Shown: positions 24,239 through 32,430 of the stretch, in pieces
Numbering within the stretch: the first letter of the stretch is position 1
Layout of the letters: every line of letters begins with the position of its first letter
Assembly: GCF_001613105.1 (NCBI RefSeq)
Contig: NZ_BDBS01000020.1
Span: 105,341 to 169,340, forward strand
Origin: Nocardia pseudobrasiliensis NBRC 108224
GTDB lineage: Bacteria; Actinomycetota; Actinomycetes; Mycobacteriales; Mycobacteriaceae
Direction: 5' to 3'
DNA: 64,000 bases
Translations under genes and position numbers: made by a program
Notes under the pieces: generated by a model
The model's input: only the letters and a program-made list of their open reading frames with translations
Databases searched by the model: none
What the model was told of the DNA's origin: nothing

Positions 24239-25630
24239 TCAGGCCCCGAGCAACCGCTGGGCCAGATAACCCTCGACCTGGTCCAGCGAAACGCGTTCCT
24301 GGGTCATCGAATCGCGCTCGCGGACGGTGACCGCCTGATCCTCGAGGGTGTCGAAGTCGACGGTGACGCAGAACGGGGTGCCGATCTCGTCCTGGCGGCG
24401 GTAGCGGCGGCCGATGGCGCCGGCGTCGTCGAAGTCGACGTTCCAGTTCTTGCGCAGCTGCGCGGCGAGGTCCTTGGCCTTCGGCGACAGGTCCGCGTTG
24501 CGCGACAGCGGCAGCACCGCGGCCTTCACCGGCGCCAGGCGGCGGTCCAGCTTGAGCACCGTGCGCTTTTCCATGACGCCCTTGGCATTGGGCGCCTCGT
24601 CCTCGGAGTAGGCGTCGATCAGGAACGCCATCAGCGAGCGGGTCAGACCGGCCGCGGGCTCGATGACGTAGGGGGTGTAGCGCTCACCGGTGTTCTGATC
24701 GAAGAAGCTCAGATCGGTGCCGGAATGCTCCGAGTGGGTCTTGAGATCGAAGTCGGTGCGGTTGGCCAGGCCCTCGAGCTCACCCCATTCGCTGCCCTGG
24801 AAGTAGAAGCGGTACTCGATATCGACCGTGCGGGTCGAGTAGTGCGACAGCTTCTCCTTCGGATGCTCGTACAGCCGCAGGTTCTCCGGGTCGATGCCGA
24901 GATCGGTGTACCAGGCGAATCGAGTGTCGATCCAGTACTGGTGCCACTGCTCGTCCTCGCCGGGCTTGACGAAGAACTCCATCTCCATCTGCTCGAACTC
25001 GCGGGTGCGGAAGATGAAGTTGCCGGGGGTGATCTCGTTGCGGAAGCTCTTGCCGATCTGGGCGATACCGAACGGCGGCTTCTTGCGCGCGGTGGTCATC
25101 ACATTGGCGAAGTTCACGAAGATGCCCTGCGCGGTCTCCGGGCGCAGATAGTGCAGGCCCTCCTCGGACTCGATCGGTCCGAGATAGGTCTTGAGCATCA
25201 TGTTGAAGTCGCGCGGCTCGGTCCACTTGCCGACGGTGCCGCAGTCGGGGCAGCCGATGACCTCCATCGACACCGAATCCGGGTCGTCGATCTTGTTCTT
25301 GTCGGCGTAGGCCTCCTGCAGGTGGTCCTGCCGATGGCGCTTGTGGCAGTTCAGGCATTCGACCAGCGGATCGTTGAAGACGCTCACATGGCCCGAGGCC
25401 ACCCACACCTGCCGGGGCAGAATGATCGAGGAGTCCAGGCCGACCACATCGTCGCGACTGGTGACCATGGACCGCCACCACTGCTTCTTGATGTTCTCCT
25501 TGAGCTCCACGCCCAGCGGCCCGTAGTCCCACGCCGACCGGGTGCCTCCGTAGATCTCACCACTGGGGTAGACGAGACCCCGACGCTTGGCGAGATTGGC
25601 GACGGTGTCGACCTTCGACTTGGGTGCCAC
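24239..25630 (-). CDS. glyS: Glycyl-tRNA synthetase
   Basis: The 463-residue class II synthetase has the single-chain (alpha2) form, as in mycobacteria. Visible elements are SGEIYGGTRSAWDYGPLGVELK at the start, the zinc-like cysteines CLNCHKRH and CPDC, motif 2 region FRNEITPGNFIFRTREFEQMEMEFF, and motif 3 region EPAAGLTRSLMAFL. The GTG at 25630 has GAGGGAGA upstream and gives the usual N-terminus (VAPKSKVDTVANLAKRRG); the longer open frame has no coding support. It is divergent from smtB-zur, the arrangement also known from M. tuberculosis. Confidence 0.96.
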   Translation of the reverse strand: MAPKSKVDTVANLAKRRGLVYPSGEIYGGTRSAWDYGPLGVELKENIKKQWWRSMVTSRDDVVGLDSSIILPRQVWVASGHVSVFNDPLVECLNCHKRHRQDHLQEAYADKNKIDDPDSVSMEVIGCPDCGTVGKWTEPRDFNMMLKTYLGPIESEEGLHYLRPETAQGIFVNFANVMTTARKKPPFGIAQIGKSFRNEITPGNFIFRTREFEQMEMEFFVKPGEDEQWHQYWIDTRFAWYTDLGIDPENLRLYEHPKEKLSHYSTRTVDIEYRFYFQGSEWGELEGLANRTDFDLKTHSEHSGTDLSFFDQNTGERYTPYVIEPAAGLTRSLMAFLIDAYSEDEAPNAKGVMEKRTVLKLDRRLAPVKAAVLPLSRNADLSPKAKDLAAQLRKNWNVDFDDAGAIGRRYRRQDEIGTPFCVTVDFDTLEDQAVTVRERDSMTQERVSLDQVEGYLAQRLLGA

Positions 25631-25726
25631 TGTTGAAGCTCTCCCTCTGGATGATGGGTTGACGGCGATTCGATCCAGCGTATCGGGGCGACCGGCACAC
25701 GGTCCAAGCAGTATGGCGACACGCGA

Positions 25727-25747
25727 GCGCATGGAGTTGACATGCGC
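25727..25747. promoter_or_regulatory. Perfect 7-7-7 inverted repeat before smtB
   Basis: GCGCATG, seven bases, then CATGCGC form a perfect dyad in the 166-base gap between glyS and smtB. It overlaps a TTGACA (25737-25742) that would serve as a -35 element for smtB. Its place is right for an operator of the zinc-responsive ArsR or Fur regulators encoded downstream, though it does not match a Zur box I can recall. Confidence 0.5.
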
Positions 25748-25766
25748 ACCTTTGCATATCAATAAT
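25737..25766 (+). promoter_or_regulatory. Candidate promoter of the smtB-zur operon
   Basis: TTGACA (25737-25742) and AATAAT (25761-25766) are 18 bases apart, close to a housekeeping sigma consensus, in an AT-richer patch before smtB. AAGGAG follows about ten bases before the smtB ATG. The assignment is by pattern only. Confidence 0.45.
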
Positions 25767-25796
25767 GGCATCGGTTTCCAATAAGGAGTTGGTTCG

Positions 25797-26192
25797 ATGA
25801 CCACCGACAGCGGTGCTCCCCTGCGTCGCAGCCGTGTCGCCGTGGAGGCGCCCACGCCGATTCCGCACGATCCGTATCCGTATCGCGCGCCGACCGCGCC
25901 GGCCGTCCCGCCGCGCGCGATTCTGGACAATGCGGGCGAATTACTCCGCGCCCTGGCCGCGCCCGTGCGCATCGCCATCGTGCTGCAGTTACGCGAGTCG
26001 CCGCGCTGTGTCCACGAGTTGGTCGATACCCTGGGCGTCACGCAGCCGTTGGTCAGCCAGCATCTGCGGATCCTCAAGTCGGCGGGGGTGGTGCGCGGGG
26101 AGCGCACCGGCCGCGAGGTGATCTACGAACTGGTCGACGACCACCTGGCGCGCATCGTCGTCGACGCCGTCGCACATGCCGAGGAAGGGTGA
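25797..26192 (+). CDS. smtB: ArsR/SmtB-family metal-responsive repressor
   Basis: The protein has 131 residues. A Pro/His-rich N-terminal extension (about 1-40, with HDPYPYRAP) precedes the winged-helix core: LLRALAAPVRIAIVLQLRESPRCVHELVDTLGVTQPLVSQHLRILKSAGVV, in which TQPLVSQHLRIL is the recognition helix. The final helix DDHLARIVVDAVAHAEE carries the Asp/His set that binds zinc in SmtB-type proteins. In M. tuberculosis the homologous pair smtB-zur is co-transcribed and zinc-controlled. The same order, with only three bases between the genes, implies the same here. Confidence 0.93.
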   Translation: MTTDSGAPLRRSRVAVEAPTPIPHDPYPYRAPTAPAVPPRAILDNAGELLRALAAPVRIAIVLQLRESPRCVHELVDTLGVTQPLVSQHLRILKSAGVVRGERTGREVIYELVDDHLARIVVDAVAHAEEG

Positions 26193-26195
26193 TTC

Positions 26196-26633
26196 GTGCC
26201 GGACAAGACGGGCACAACCGAGAAGACGGTCGGTATTCGCAGTACCCGCCAGCGCAGCGCCATCGCGGCGCTGCTCGGCGACATCGATGAATTCCGCTCC
26301 GCGCAGGAGTTGCACGACGAATTGCGCCGCCGCGGTGAGGGAATCGGCCTGACCACGGTCTACCGCACCCTGCAGTCGCTGGCCGACGCGGGAATGGTCG
26401 ACGTCCTGCGCACCGACACCGGCGAATCGGTGTACCGCCAATGCTCCAAGGGCCATCATCATCACCTGGTCTGCCGCCACTGCGGCCGCACGGTCGAGGT
26501 CGAGGGCCCCACCGTGGAGGCCTGGGCCGAATCCGTTGCGGGACAGCATGGTTTCACCGAGATCAGCCACACCATGGAGGTGTTCGGCACCTGCCGTCCC
26601 TGCGCGGTCGCGCGGGACGGCAAGTGTTCCTGA
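26196..26633 (+). CDS. zur: Zinc uptake regulator Zur (FurB)
   Basis: The protein has 145 residues. The N-terminal winged helix includes STRQRSAIAALL and GIGLTTVYRTLQSLADAG. The dimerisation half has the histidine cluster GHHHHLVCRHCG, with cysteine pairs Cys93/Cys96 and Cys133/Cys136 forming the structural zinc site. It represses zinc-uptake genes when zinc is sufficient. The GTG start follows smtB after three bases with GAGGAAGG upstream. The annotation as Zur over Fur rests on the smtB linkage. Confidence 0.95.
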   Translation: MPDKTGTTEKTVGIRSTRQRSAIAALLGDIDEFRSAQELHDELRRRGEGIGLTTVYRTLQSLADAGMVDVLRTDTGESVYRQCSKGHHHHLVCRHCGRTVEVEGPTVEAWAESVAGQHGFTEISHTMEVFGTCRPCAVARDGKCS

Positions 26634-26642
26634 TTCCGCCCC

Positions 26643-27596
26643 TCAGGCGGTGACCGGGGTGGGTTCGACGGCCCGTGGGCGCAGGGCTGCCACGGTCGAC
26701 AGCGCCAAAGCCGCTGCGGCCCAGGTGAACAGGACCGTCAGCGGGGTGGCGATCGCACGGCCGTCGAAGAACGCCGCCGAGCGCAGCAGCGTGGCGGCCG
26801 CCCCGGGCGGCAGGAGCTGACCGAGCGCGCCCCAGGGCTTCGGCAGCAGTTCCGGCGCCGAGGTCGCCGCGGAGAACGGATTGCCGATCAGCATCAGAAG
26901 CGCTGCGGCGACACCGATTCCGGCGCGACCGAGCACCGCGTACAGGCCCACGACCGTGCCCGCGACGGTGAACGACACCAGGCCCGCGATCGCGGCCAGG
27001 ACGACATAGGATCCGGGCAGCAGCTGCAGCCACCCCTGCACGATCGACATACTCAGCAGCCCGCTGACGACCGCGAAGGTGAGCAGGCCGAGCACGCGCC
27101 CGCCGACCACCGGCACCGAGAGACTCAGCAGCACACCGGCGGCCAGTCCGGCCATCACCAGCGGCAGCACCATGGCGCCGAATCCCGCACCGCGCGGATC
27201 GTGCGAGTCGGCGGCGACCACATCCTGCACGGGCGCGGCCGGAGCTCCGGAGATCTGCTGTCCGATCTGCGTGATCAGCTGCGCCGCAACGGGACTCGAC
27301 GCCGAGGCCACCAGCAGCCGAGGCTGACCCCCACCGGTGACGATCGCGCCGTAGGCATCCCGCCGCTCCAGGGCCGAACGCGCCGCGGCCTCGTCGGCGA
27401 CCGTGGTGACCTCGAACGCGTCCGGATCGTGCTGGGTCATTTTCTCGGCGACCAGGCTCGCCTGCGGCCCGGCGACCACGATCGGCAGATCGCGCGGTGC
27501 GATCCGGGCGGCGGGCCAGGCGAAGGCGATCAGCATTACGGCCTGCAGTACGGCCGCGGCCAGACCCACGGCGATCGCGCGTGACGTGGCGTTCAT
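26643..27596 (-). CDS. Membrane protein with YhgE/Pip or ABC-2-like layout, target of divergent TetR
   Basis: The protein has 317 residues. One helix at the N-terminus (IAVGLAAAVLQAVMLIAFAWP) is followed by an external domain of about 130 residues (LPIVVAGPQASLVAEKM, AAARSALERRDAYGAIVTGGG). Five C-terminal helices then end at TVAAL. This is the layout of ABC-2/YhgE-type membrane proteins, but no ATPase gene is adjacent. It is divergent from a TetR gene, and a matching operator lies before each gene, so it is the regulated target and probably acts in export or envelope stress. Confidence 0.75.
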   Translation of the reverse strand: MNATSRAIAVGLAAAVLQAVMLIAFAWPAARIAPRDLPIVVAGPQASLVAEKMTQHDPDAFEVTTVADEAAARSALERRDAYGAIVTGGGQPRLLVASASSPVAAQLITQIGQQISGAPAAPVQDVVAADSHDPRGAGFGAMVLPLVMAGLAAGVLLSLSVPVVGGRVLGLLTFAVVSGLLSMSIVQGWLQLLPGSYVVLAAIAGLVSFTVAGTVVGLYAVLGRAGIGVAAALLMLIGNPFSAATSAPELLPKPWGALGQLLPPGAAATLLRSAAFFDGRAIATPLTVLFTWAAAALALSTVAALRPRAVEPTPVTA

Positions 27597-27615
27597 GACG
27601 GGCTCCCCAGAAAAT

Positions 27616-27627
27616 CGAATGTTCGTT
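27616..27627. promoter_or_regulatory. TetR operator copy 1
   Basis: CGAATGTTCGTT at 27616-27627 lies 19 bases before the start of the membrane-protein gene. It is the reverse complement of AACGAACATTCG in the second site at 27672, so the two sites are the same operator in the 102-base divergent gap. Confidence 0.75.
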
Positions 27628-27671
27628 CTTTTATGAGCCTCACGGTCGCATCCGGCCGTGAGCTTGTCAAG

Positions 27672-27685
27672 AACGAACATTCGTT
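27672..27685. promoter_or_regulatory. TetR operator copy 2
   Basis: AACGAACATTCGTT is a palindrome (AACGAA-CA-TTCGTT) 13 bases upstream of the TetR ATG. It repeats the site at 27616. The pair is consistent with one repressor dimer on each divergent promoter and with autoregulation. Confidence 0.75.
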
Positions 27686-27698
27686 TTACTTTGGAACC

Positions 27699-28307
27699 AT
27701 GCCCCGAGTCAGCGAGGAACATCTGGTACGCCGTCGACAGCAGATACTCGACGCCGCCCTGGAATGCTTCGCCCGCAAGGGCTTTCACGCCACGTCGATG
27801 CAGGACGTCTTCGCCGAATCGGGGCTGTCGGCCGGTGCGGTGTATCGCTACTTCAAGAGCAAGGACGATCTGATCGCGGCCCTGGCCGCCGACGCCACGA
27901 CGCTGGTGGGCGGGGCGATGGACGAGATCGTGCACCGCGATCCACTGCCCACGCCGGGCGAGGTGATCGCGGCCCTCACCACAGAGATCATCGGCATCGA
28001 CCAGCACAGCGGCCGGGTCCGCCTCGCGCCGCAGGCCTGGGGGCTGGCGGTCACCGATCCGGCGGCGCGGGAGTATGTGAGCACGGCCATCCTCGCACTG
28101 CGCGACCGCTGGCGCGCCTACGCCGAACGCATGCGCGAGGCGGGCTGGCTACCGGCCGACGCCGATACCGATGCCGTCGCCAAGGTACTGCTCGGCATCA
28201 TGCCCGGCTTCCTGCTGCAGCATGTGCTGATCGGCGACATCGAGCCGCGGGCCCTGACGCGCGGGCTGGACCTGTTGCTGCCGCAGTATCGCCACGCCCC
28301 CGCGTAA
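27699..28307 (+). CDS. TetR-family transcriptional repressor
   Basis: The protein has 202 residues. The ATG at 27699 is used because the upstream in-frame codons run through the operator. The DNA-binding domain is canonical: RRQQILDAALECFARKGFHATSMQDVFAESGLSAGAVYRYFKSKDDLI. The ligand domain is typical TetR_C with no clear ligand clue. Two copies of one palindrome flank the divergent gap, so it most likely represses itself and the membrane protein opposite. Its stop is three bases from the convergent gene at 28311. Confidence 0.94.
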   Translation: MPRVSEEHLVRRRQQILDAALECFARKGFHATSMQDVFAESGLSAGAVYRYFKSKDDLIAALAADATTLVGGAMDEIVHRDPLPTPGEVIAALTTEIIGIDQHSGRVRLAPQAWGLAVTDPAAREYVSTAILALRDRWRAYAERMREAGWLPADADTDAVAKVLLGIMPGFLLQHVLIGDIEPRALTRGLDLLLPQYRHAPA

Positions 28308-28310
28308 TAC

Positions 28311-28712
28311 TCAGGGCACCAAGCCCTTTCGCGCCCGGCCCGCACCCGAGAGCACCAGCAGCAGCATGGTGGTCAGCGCGCTGTCGGACAGTCCCGCGGC
28401 CGGGAAGGTGTAGCGCAGGATCACATCGGCCAGCTTCTCGTGACCGATGACGGTGATCGAACCGAACTGCAGCGCGTTGTTGCGATCGGCGACGCGCTTG
28501 TGCAGCTGCGGTTTGAGCGGGCGGTCCCAGGCCAGCACACAGGTCAGGGTCAGCACATCCAGGCCGTCGGCGAGATTGACCCCACGCAGCGAGCACAGCG
28601 CGCCCTCGAATTCGAAGCCGAGTCCGCCCTCCTCGACCCGCACGGCGATATCGCAGCGGGTCAGACACGCCCCCGCTCGGACCTGCAGTTCCTCGGCGGC
28701 CGCCGCGCTCAT
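28311..28712 (-). CDS. Conserved hypothetical protein downstream of uppS (Rv2360c position)
   Basis: The protein has 133 residues. The start overlaps the uppS stop (ATGA), so it is translationally coupled to it. The sequence is mostly mixed alpha/beta with VRVEEGGLGFEFEGALCSLRGVNLADGLDVLTLTCVLAWD and no membrane segment or catalytic motif. A gene at this position (Rv2360c) follows uppS in M. tuberculosis as I recall. I do not recognise a function. Confidence 0.75.
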   Translation of the reverse strand: MSAAAAEELQVRAGACLTRCDIAVRVEEGGLGFEFEGALCSLRGVNLADGLDVLTLTCVLAWDRPLKPQLHKRVADRNNALQFGSITVIGHEKLADVILRYTFPAAGLSDSALTTMLLLVLSGAGRARKGLVP

Positions 28713-29506
28713 TTGACCCCGCCGAAGCGGCGGTCGCGCTTGGCGTACTCCACACACGCCTCCCACAGGTTGCGCCGGTCGAAATCGGGGAAAAGCGTGT
28801 GCTGGTAGACGAATTCGGCATAGGCCGACTGCCAGATCAGGAAGTTGGAGCTGCGCAGCTCACCGGACGGGCGCAGGAATACGTCGACATCCGGCATATC
28901 CGGCTCGTCCAGGAAGCGGGCGAAGGTCTTCTCGTCGACCTTCTCCGGATCCAGCTCCCCCGCCGCCGCCCGGCGCGCGATCTCGCGTGCGGCATCGGCG
29001 ATTTCGGCCCGGCCGCCGTAGTTGACGCACATGGTCAGGTTCATCACCGTGTTGTCCTTGGTGAGCTCCTCGGCGATCTCGAGCTCCTTGATCACGCTGC
29101 GCCACAACCGCGGTCGCCGCCCGGCCCAGCGCACCCGCACACCCATCTCGTGCATCTCGTCGCGCCGGCGGCGGATCACATCGCGGTTGAAGCCCATGAG
29201 GAACCGGACCTCATCGGGGCTGCGCCGCCAGTTCTCGGTCGAAAAGGCATAGGCGGACAGCCATTTCACCCCGATCTCGATACAGCCCTCGACGGTGTCC
29301 ATCAACACCGCCTCCCCGCGCTCGTGTCCCGCGGTCCGCGGCAGCCCGCGCTCCTGTGCCCAGCGCCCGTTCCCGTCCATCACCAGCGCTACATGCCGCG
29401 GCACGAACTCCAGCGGCAGCGCGGGCGGACGCGCCCCCGACGGGTGCGGCGAGGGCGGGCGGACGGTGCGGGTGGCCTGAACGGTGGAGGTGCGGTTGCC
29501 GATCAC
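28709..29506 (-). CDS. uppS: Isoprenyl (di/deca-prenyl) diphosphate synthase UppS
   Basis: The 265-residue cis-prenyltransferase has the catalytic Asp and P-loop in ALVMDGNGRWAQERGLPRTAGHERG, the helix SAYAFSTENWRRSPDEV, and the C-terminal RPSGELRSSNFLIWQSAYAEFVYQ with the conserved Arg residues. It adds isoprene units in Z configuration to make the lipid carrier for cell-wall precursors. The mycobacterial homologue in this place makes decaprenyl diphosphate. The GTG at 29506 is chosen; an in-frame start at 29551 would add a poorly conserved leader. Confidence 0.95.
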   Translation of the reverse strand: MIGNRTSTVQATRTVRPPSPHPSGARPPALPLEFVPRHVALVMDGNGRWAQERGLPRTAGHERGEAVLMDTVEGCIEIGVKWLSAYAFSTENWRRSPDEVRFLMGFNRDVIRRRRDEMHEMGVRVRWAGRRPRLWRSVIKELEIAEELTKDNTVMNLTMCVNYGGRAEIADAAREIARRAAAGELDPEKVDEKTFARFLDEPDMPDVDVFLRPSGELRSSNFLIWQSAYAEFVYQHTLFPDFDRRNLWEACVEYAKRDRRFGGVK

Positions 29507-29619
29507 GCCACCAATCCTGCAACATCGGCCCGAGCCCGCGACGACGACCACGGCTTTAGCGCGCTATCTCCGTAAATTCTCCACACGGGTCAGCCGAGTA
29601 TTCGCGCCGAACGGCCCGC

Positions 29620-30999
29620 TCAGCGCGGTGGCCGCAGCACACGCATCGCGGCGCGCACGAGCGGAGCCGGTACCCGGTCCTTCATTTCCAAGGCCGCCGC
29701 CGCGGCGCGGGTGCGGATCTCGGTGCCGCGGCCGAACATCTTGCTCAGCGGGCCGCCGGAGGGTTCGAGGTCGACATACAGCGGGGGTCTGCCCTCGGTG
29801 GCGCCCAGGGCGGTGGAGATGACCATGCGCTGGATTTCGCTGGTGCCCTCGAAGATGGTGTACAGCTTGGCGTCTCGGTACCACTTCTCCACCGGGTGGT
29901 CGGTGATGTAGCCCCAGCCGCCGAGGGTTTGGATCGCGCGTTCGGTGGCGTCGACGGCGACCTCGCTGGCGGCAAGTTTCGACATCGAGCCCTCGCCGCG
30001 TTCGAAGGGCACGCCGTTGGCGGCCATCCAGGAGGCCCGCCAGGTCAGCAGGCGGGCGGCGTCGATGCGGGTGGCCAGGTCGGCGATCGGGAAGGCGATG
30101 CCCTGGTTATCGATGATCGGGGCGCCGAAGGCCTCGCGGTGGTTGGCGTAGGCGGTCATGTATTCCAGGGCGGCGCGGGCGATTCCGAGGGCCTGGGCGG
30201 CGACCATCGGGCGGGTCTGTTCGAAGGTGCCCAGTGTCGCCGAGCGGGAGCGGCGTCCGTCGCGGGCCGCCTCGCGGACCTTGGCCAGCTTGTGTTCGAG
30301 TTTGTCCGCGCCGCCGAGCAGATTCTCCGCGGGCACCCGCACGCCGTCGAATTTCAGCTCGGCGGTATGCGAGGCCCGGCAGCCCAGCTTGTCGAGCTTG
30401 CGCACCAGTTCGAGTCCCGGGGTACCGCCCGGCACCACGAACAGCGCCTGCCCGCGGTGCCCGAGTTCCTGATCCACCACCGCGTTCACCACGTGCACAT
30501 CGGCGATCCCGCCGTTGCCGATCCACATCTTGTGCCCGTCGATGATCCAGTCGTCCCCGTCACGCACCGCCCGCGTGCGCAGATTGCGCACATCGCTGCC
30601 GCCCTCGGGTTCGGAGATGGCCAGCGCCGCGAGTTTGAGATCGCCCGGCGTGCCGAAACATTCGGGGGCCCAGCGCAGCATCTGTTCCGGCGTCGCCGCC
30701 TGCCCGATGGCCGAGAGGGCCAGTGCGGGCATCACGATCGCCAACCCGATGCCCGCACAGCCCCAGAACAGTTCCTCCATGAACATCGGCAGCGACAGCC
30801 CGGTCCGATCGCCGATCAGATCGCGATAGAACAGCGGACTGTAGAACCCGCGCCGCGCGGCCTCCTCGAGTACCGGCCACGGGAATTCCTGCGCCCGGTC
30901 GTAGTGCGCGGCCTCTGGCCGGATGCAGTCCCGCGCGAATTCATGCGCCCGCTTGGCCAGATCGTGCTGCGCCGCGGTCGGTGTCAGATCGAAACCCAC
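29620..30999 (-). CDS. Acyl-CoA dehydrogenase family protein
   Basis: The protein has 459 residues. The order is helical N-domain, the flavin-binding strand segment LAALAISEPEGGSDVRNLRTRAV, WIIDGHKMWIGNGGIADV, and the C-terminal helices with YTIFEGTSEIQRMVIS, in which the Glu of the family's EGTxxI motif lies. The extra 50-60 residues at the end (to RVLRPPR) make it longer than short-chain enzymes. It interrupts the uppS-recO order known from M. tuberculosis, so it is a lineage insertion. The substrate is unknown. The start is a GTG. Confidence 0.9.
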   Translation of the reverse strand: MGFDLTPTAAQHDLAKRAHEFARDCIRPEAAHYDRAQEFPWPVLEEAARRGFYSPLFYRDLIGDRTGLSLPMFMEELFWGCAGIGLAIVMPALALSAIGQAATPEQMLRWAPECFGTPGDLKLAALAISEPEGGSDVRNLRTRAVRDGDDWIIDGHKMWIGNGGIADVHVVNAVVDQELGHRGQALFVVPGGTPGLELVRKLDKLGCRASHTAELKFDGVRVPAENLLGGADKLEHKLAKVREAARDGRRSRSATLGTFEQTRPMVAAQALGIARAALEYMTAYANHREAFGAPIIDNQGIAFPIADLATRIDAARLLTWRASWMAANGVPFERGEGSMSKLAASEVAVDATERAIQTLGGWGYITDHPVEKWYRDAKLYTIFEGTSEIQRMVISTALGATEGRPPLYVDLEPSGGPLSKMFGRGTEIRTRAAAAALEMKDRVPAPLVRAAMRVLRPPR

Positions 31000-31038
31000 A
31001 TCCAGTCGATACCCGCGATTCGGGAACCGAATCCGATC

Positions 31039-31797
31039 TCAGCCCACCTCGGCCGTCGCGTGCGGGCGGGACCGCTCGATCAACGGCAGGGTCCGCAGCT
31101 GACGTTCCAGATGCCACTGCAGATGCGCCGCGGTCAGACCGCTGGCCTGGCGGCGAATGCCCTCGGGGACGATATCGATCCCGGACCACTCGCCGCGGTA
31201 GAGAGCGCTCATCAGATCCAGCACGCCCAGCGCCGGAGTGGCCGAGCCGGGCAGGCGGCAGTGCACGCAGACCGCCCCGCCCGCGGCCACGTGGAAGGCG
31301 CGGTGCGGGCCGGGGGTCGCACAGCGGGCGCATTCGTCCAGTGCGGGGGCCCAGCCCGCGAAACCCATGGCGCGCAACAGGAATGCGTCCAGGATCAATT
31401 CGTGCGGGCGCTGACTGGCGGCGATGGCGCGCAGGGCGCCGGCGGTGAGGGTATGCAGTCGCGGCGCGGGGGCCCGCTCCTCACCGGCCAGGCGTTCGGC
31501 GGTCTCGAGCACCGCGCAGGCGGTGGTGTAGCGGCCGTAGTCGGCGACGATATCGGCGGCGAACGCCTCGACGGTGTGCACCTGGGTGACGGTGTCGAGA
31601 TTGCGCCCGGGATAGAGCTGGATGTCGACATAGGCGAACGGCTCGAGCCGTGCCCCGAATTTCGACCGGGTGCGGCGCACGCCCTTGGCCACCGCCCGAA
31701 CCAGGCCGTGCTGACGGGTGAGCAGGGTGACGATGCGATCGGCCTCGCCGAGCTTGTGCTGGCGCAGCACGATCGCATGGTCACGGTAAAGACGCAC
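31039..31797 (-). CDS. recO: DNA repair protein RecO
   Basis: The protein has 252 residues. The N-terminal OB fold begins LYRDHAIVLRQHKLGEADRIVTLLTRQHGLVRAVAKGVRRT. The helical part includes a zinc-like pair CARC...CVHC. RecO loads RecA in the RecFOR pathway and anneals single strands. The GTG at 31797 gives the N-terminus conserved in Rv2362c; the ORF upstream is not supported. It lies 39 bases upstream of the acyl-CoA dehydrogenase gene on the same strand. Confidence 0.94.
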   Translation of the reverse strand: MRLYRDHAIVLRQHKLGEADRIVTLLTRQHGLVRAVAKGVRRTRSKFGARLEPFAYVDIQLYPGRNLDTVTQVHTVEAFAADIVADYGRYTTACAVLETAERLAGEERAPAPRLHTLTAGALRAIAASQRPHELILDAFLLRAMGFAGWAPALDECARCATPGPHRAFHVAAGGAVCVHCRLPGSATPALGVLDLMSALYRGEWSGIDIVPEGIRRQASGLTAAHLQWHLERQLRTLPLIERSRPHATAEVG

Positions 31798-31839
31798 GGC
31801 CCTATCCTCGCATGCCCGCCCGACGCGCAGGGGCAACCC

Positions 31840-32253
31840 TCAGGGTCGCTCGTCGCGGCTCTCGCCGTAGAGCTGTTCGATGCGCGGCGCGTGAATCGTG
31901 CGCAACAGCAGTGTGGTCCAGCCGGTGCGGGTGCGGTCGATGCCGAAGTTGTCGGCCTCGAGCAGCATGCGCTCGGGCCCCTGCAACTCCATCGTCACCG
32001 CGGGATGTCCGAGCGGAACGTCCACCAGCGCCACCCGATTGCCCCAGACGATCAGTCGCCGCTGGCTCATGGCCACGGTGCCCGCGGCGATATCGGTCCA
32101 ACTGGACGAGGCGTAGTGCAGTGCGGTCCGGTAGCTGCGCTGGGCCACCGACCCACTGATGGGACCGAAGACCACGATTCCGTCCGATTCCAGCGCCGAA
32201 CGCATTTGCGGAGGCAGCTCTTTCGAGCCGAACGCCCGGGACATCCACTTCAC
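31840..32253 (-). CDS. Hypothetical protein upstream of recO
   Basis: The protein has about 137 residues. It begins at a GTG (32253) or an ATG (32244). It has several beta-strand-like stretches (GTVAMSQRRLIVWGNRVALVDVPLGHPAVTMEL) and ends acidic/basic (LYGESRDERP). The pattern of a beta-sandwich with a Trp-rich strand recalls pleckstrin-homology-like proteins, but this is only an impression. It is divergent from the amidase gene and 42 bases upstream of recO. Confidence 0.6.
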   Translation of the reverse strand: MKWMSRAFGSKELPPQMRSALESDGIVVFGPISGSVAQRSYRTALHYASSSWTDIAAGTVAMSQRRLIVWGNRVALVDVPLGHPAVTMELQGPERMLLEADNFGIDRTRTGWTTLLLRTIHAPRIEQLYGESRDERP

Positions 32254-32430
32254 GCGATTGGATGGTAGGCCCGTCGGAGGGTTTGTGGGCGGGCCGGATA
32301 TGGGCGGTCCTGGGGAAATGCCCCGCGCGGACATTACGATTTGAAAACAGTGCCAGGCCCGCGGGCCGATGTGGACGATCGACCAACTGCGAGTTACGGT
32401 GCTGTGCGGGAATCACGAGACGGAGATCAC

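Noticed and set aside
29896..32268. 790-codon open frame on the plus strand
   Set aside because: It is antisense to the acyl-CoA dehydrogenase and recO genes. High GC keeps the opposite strand free of stops; the translation is Arg/Gly/His-rich with no motif.
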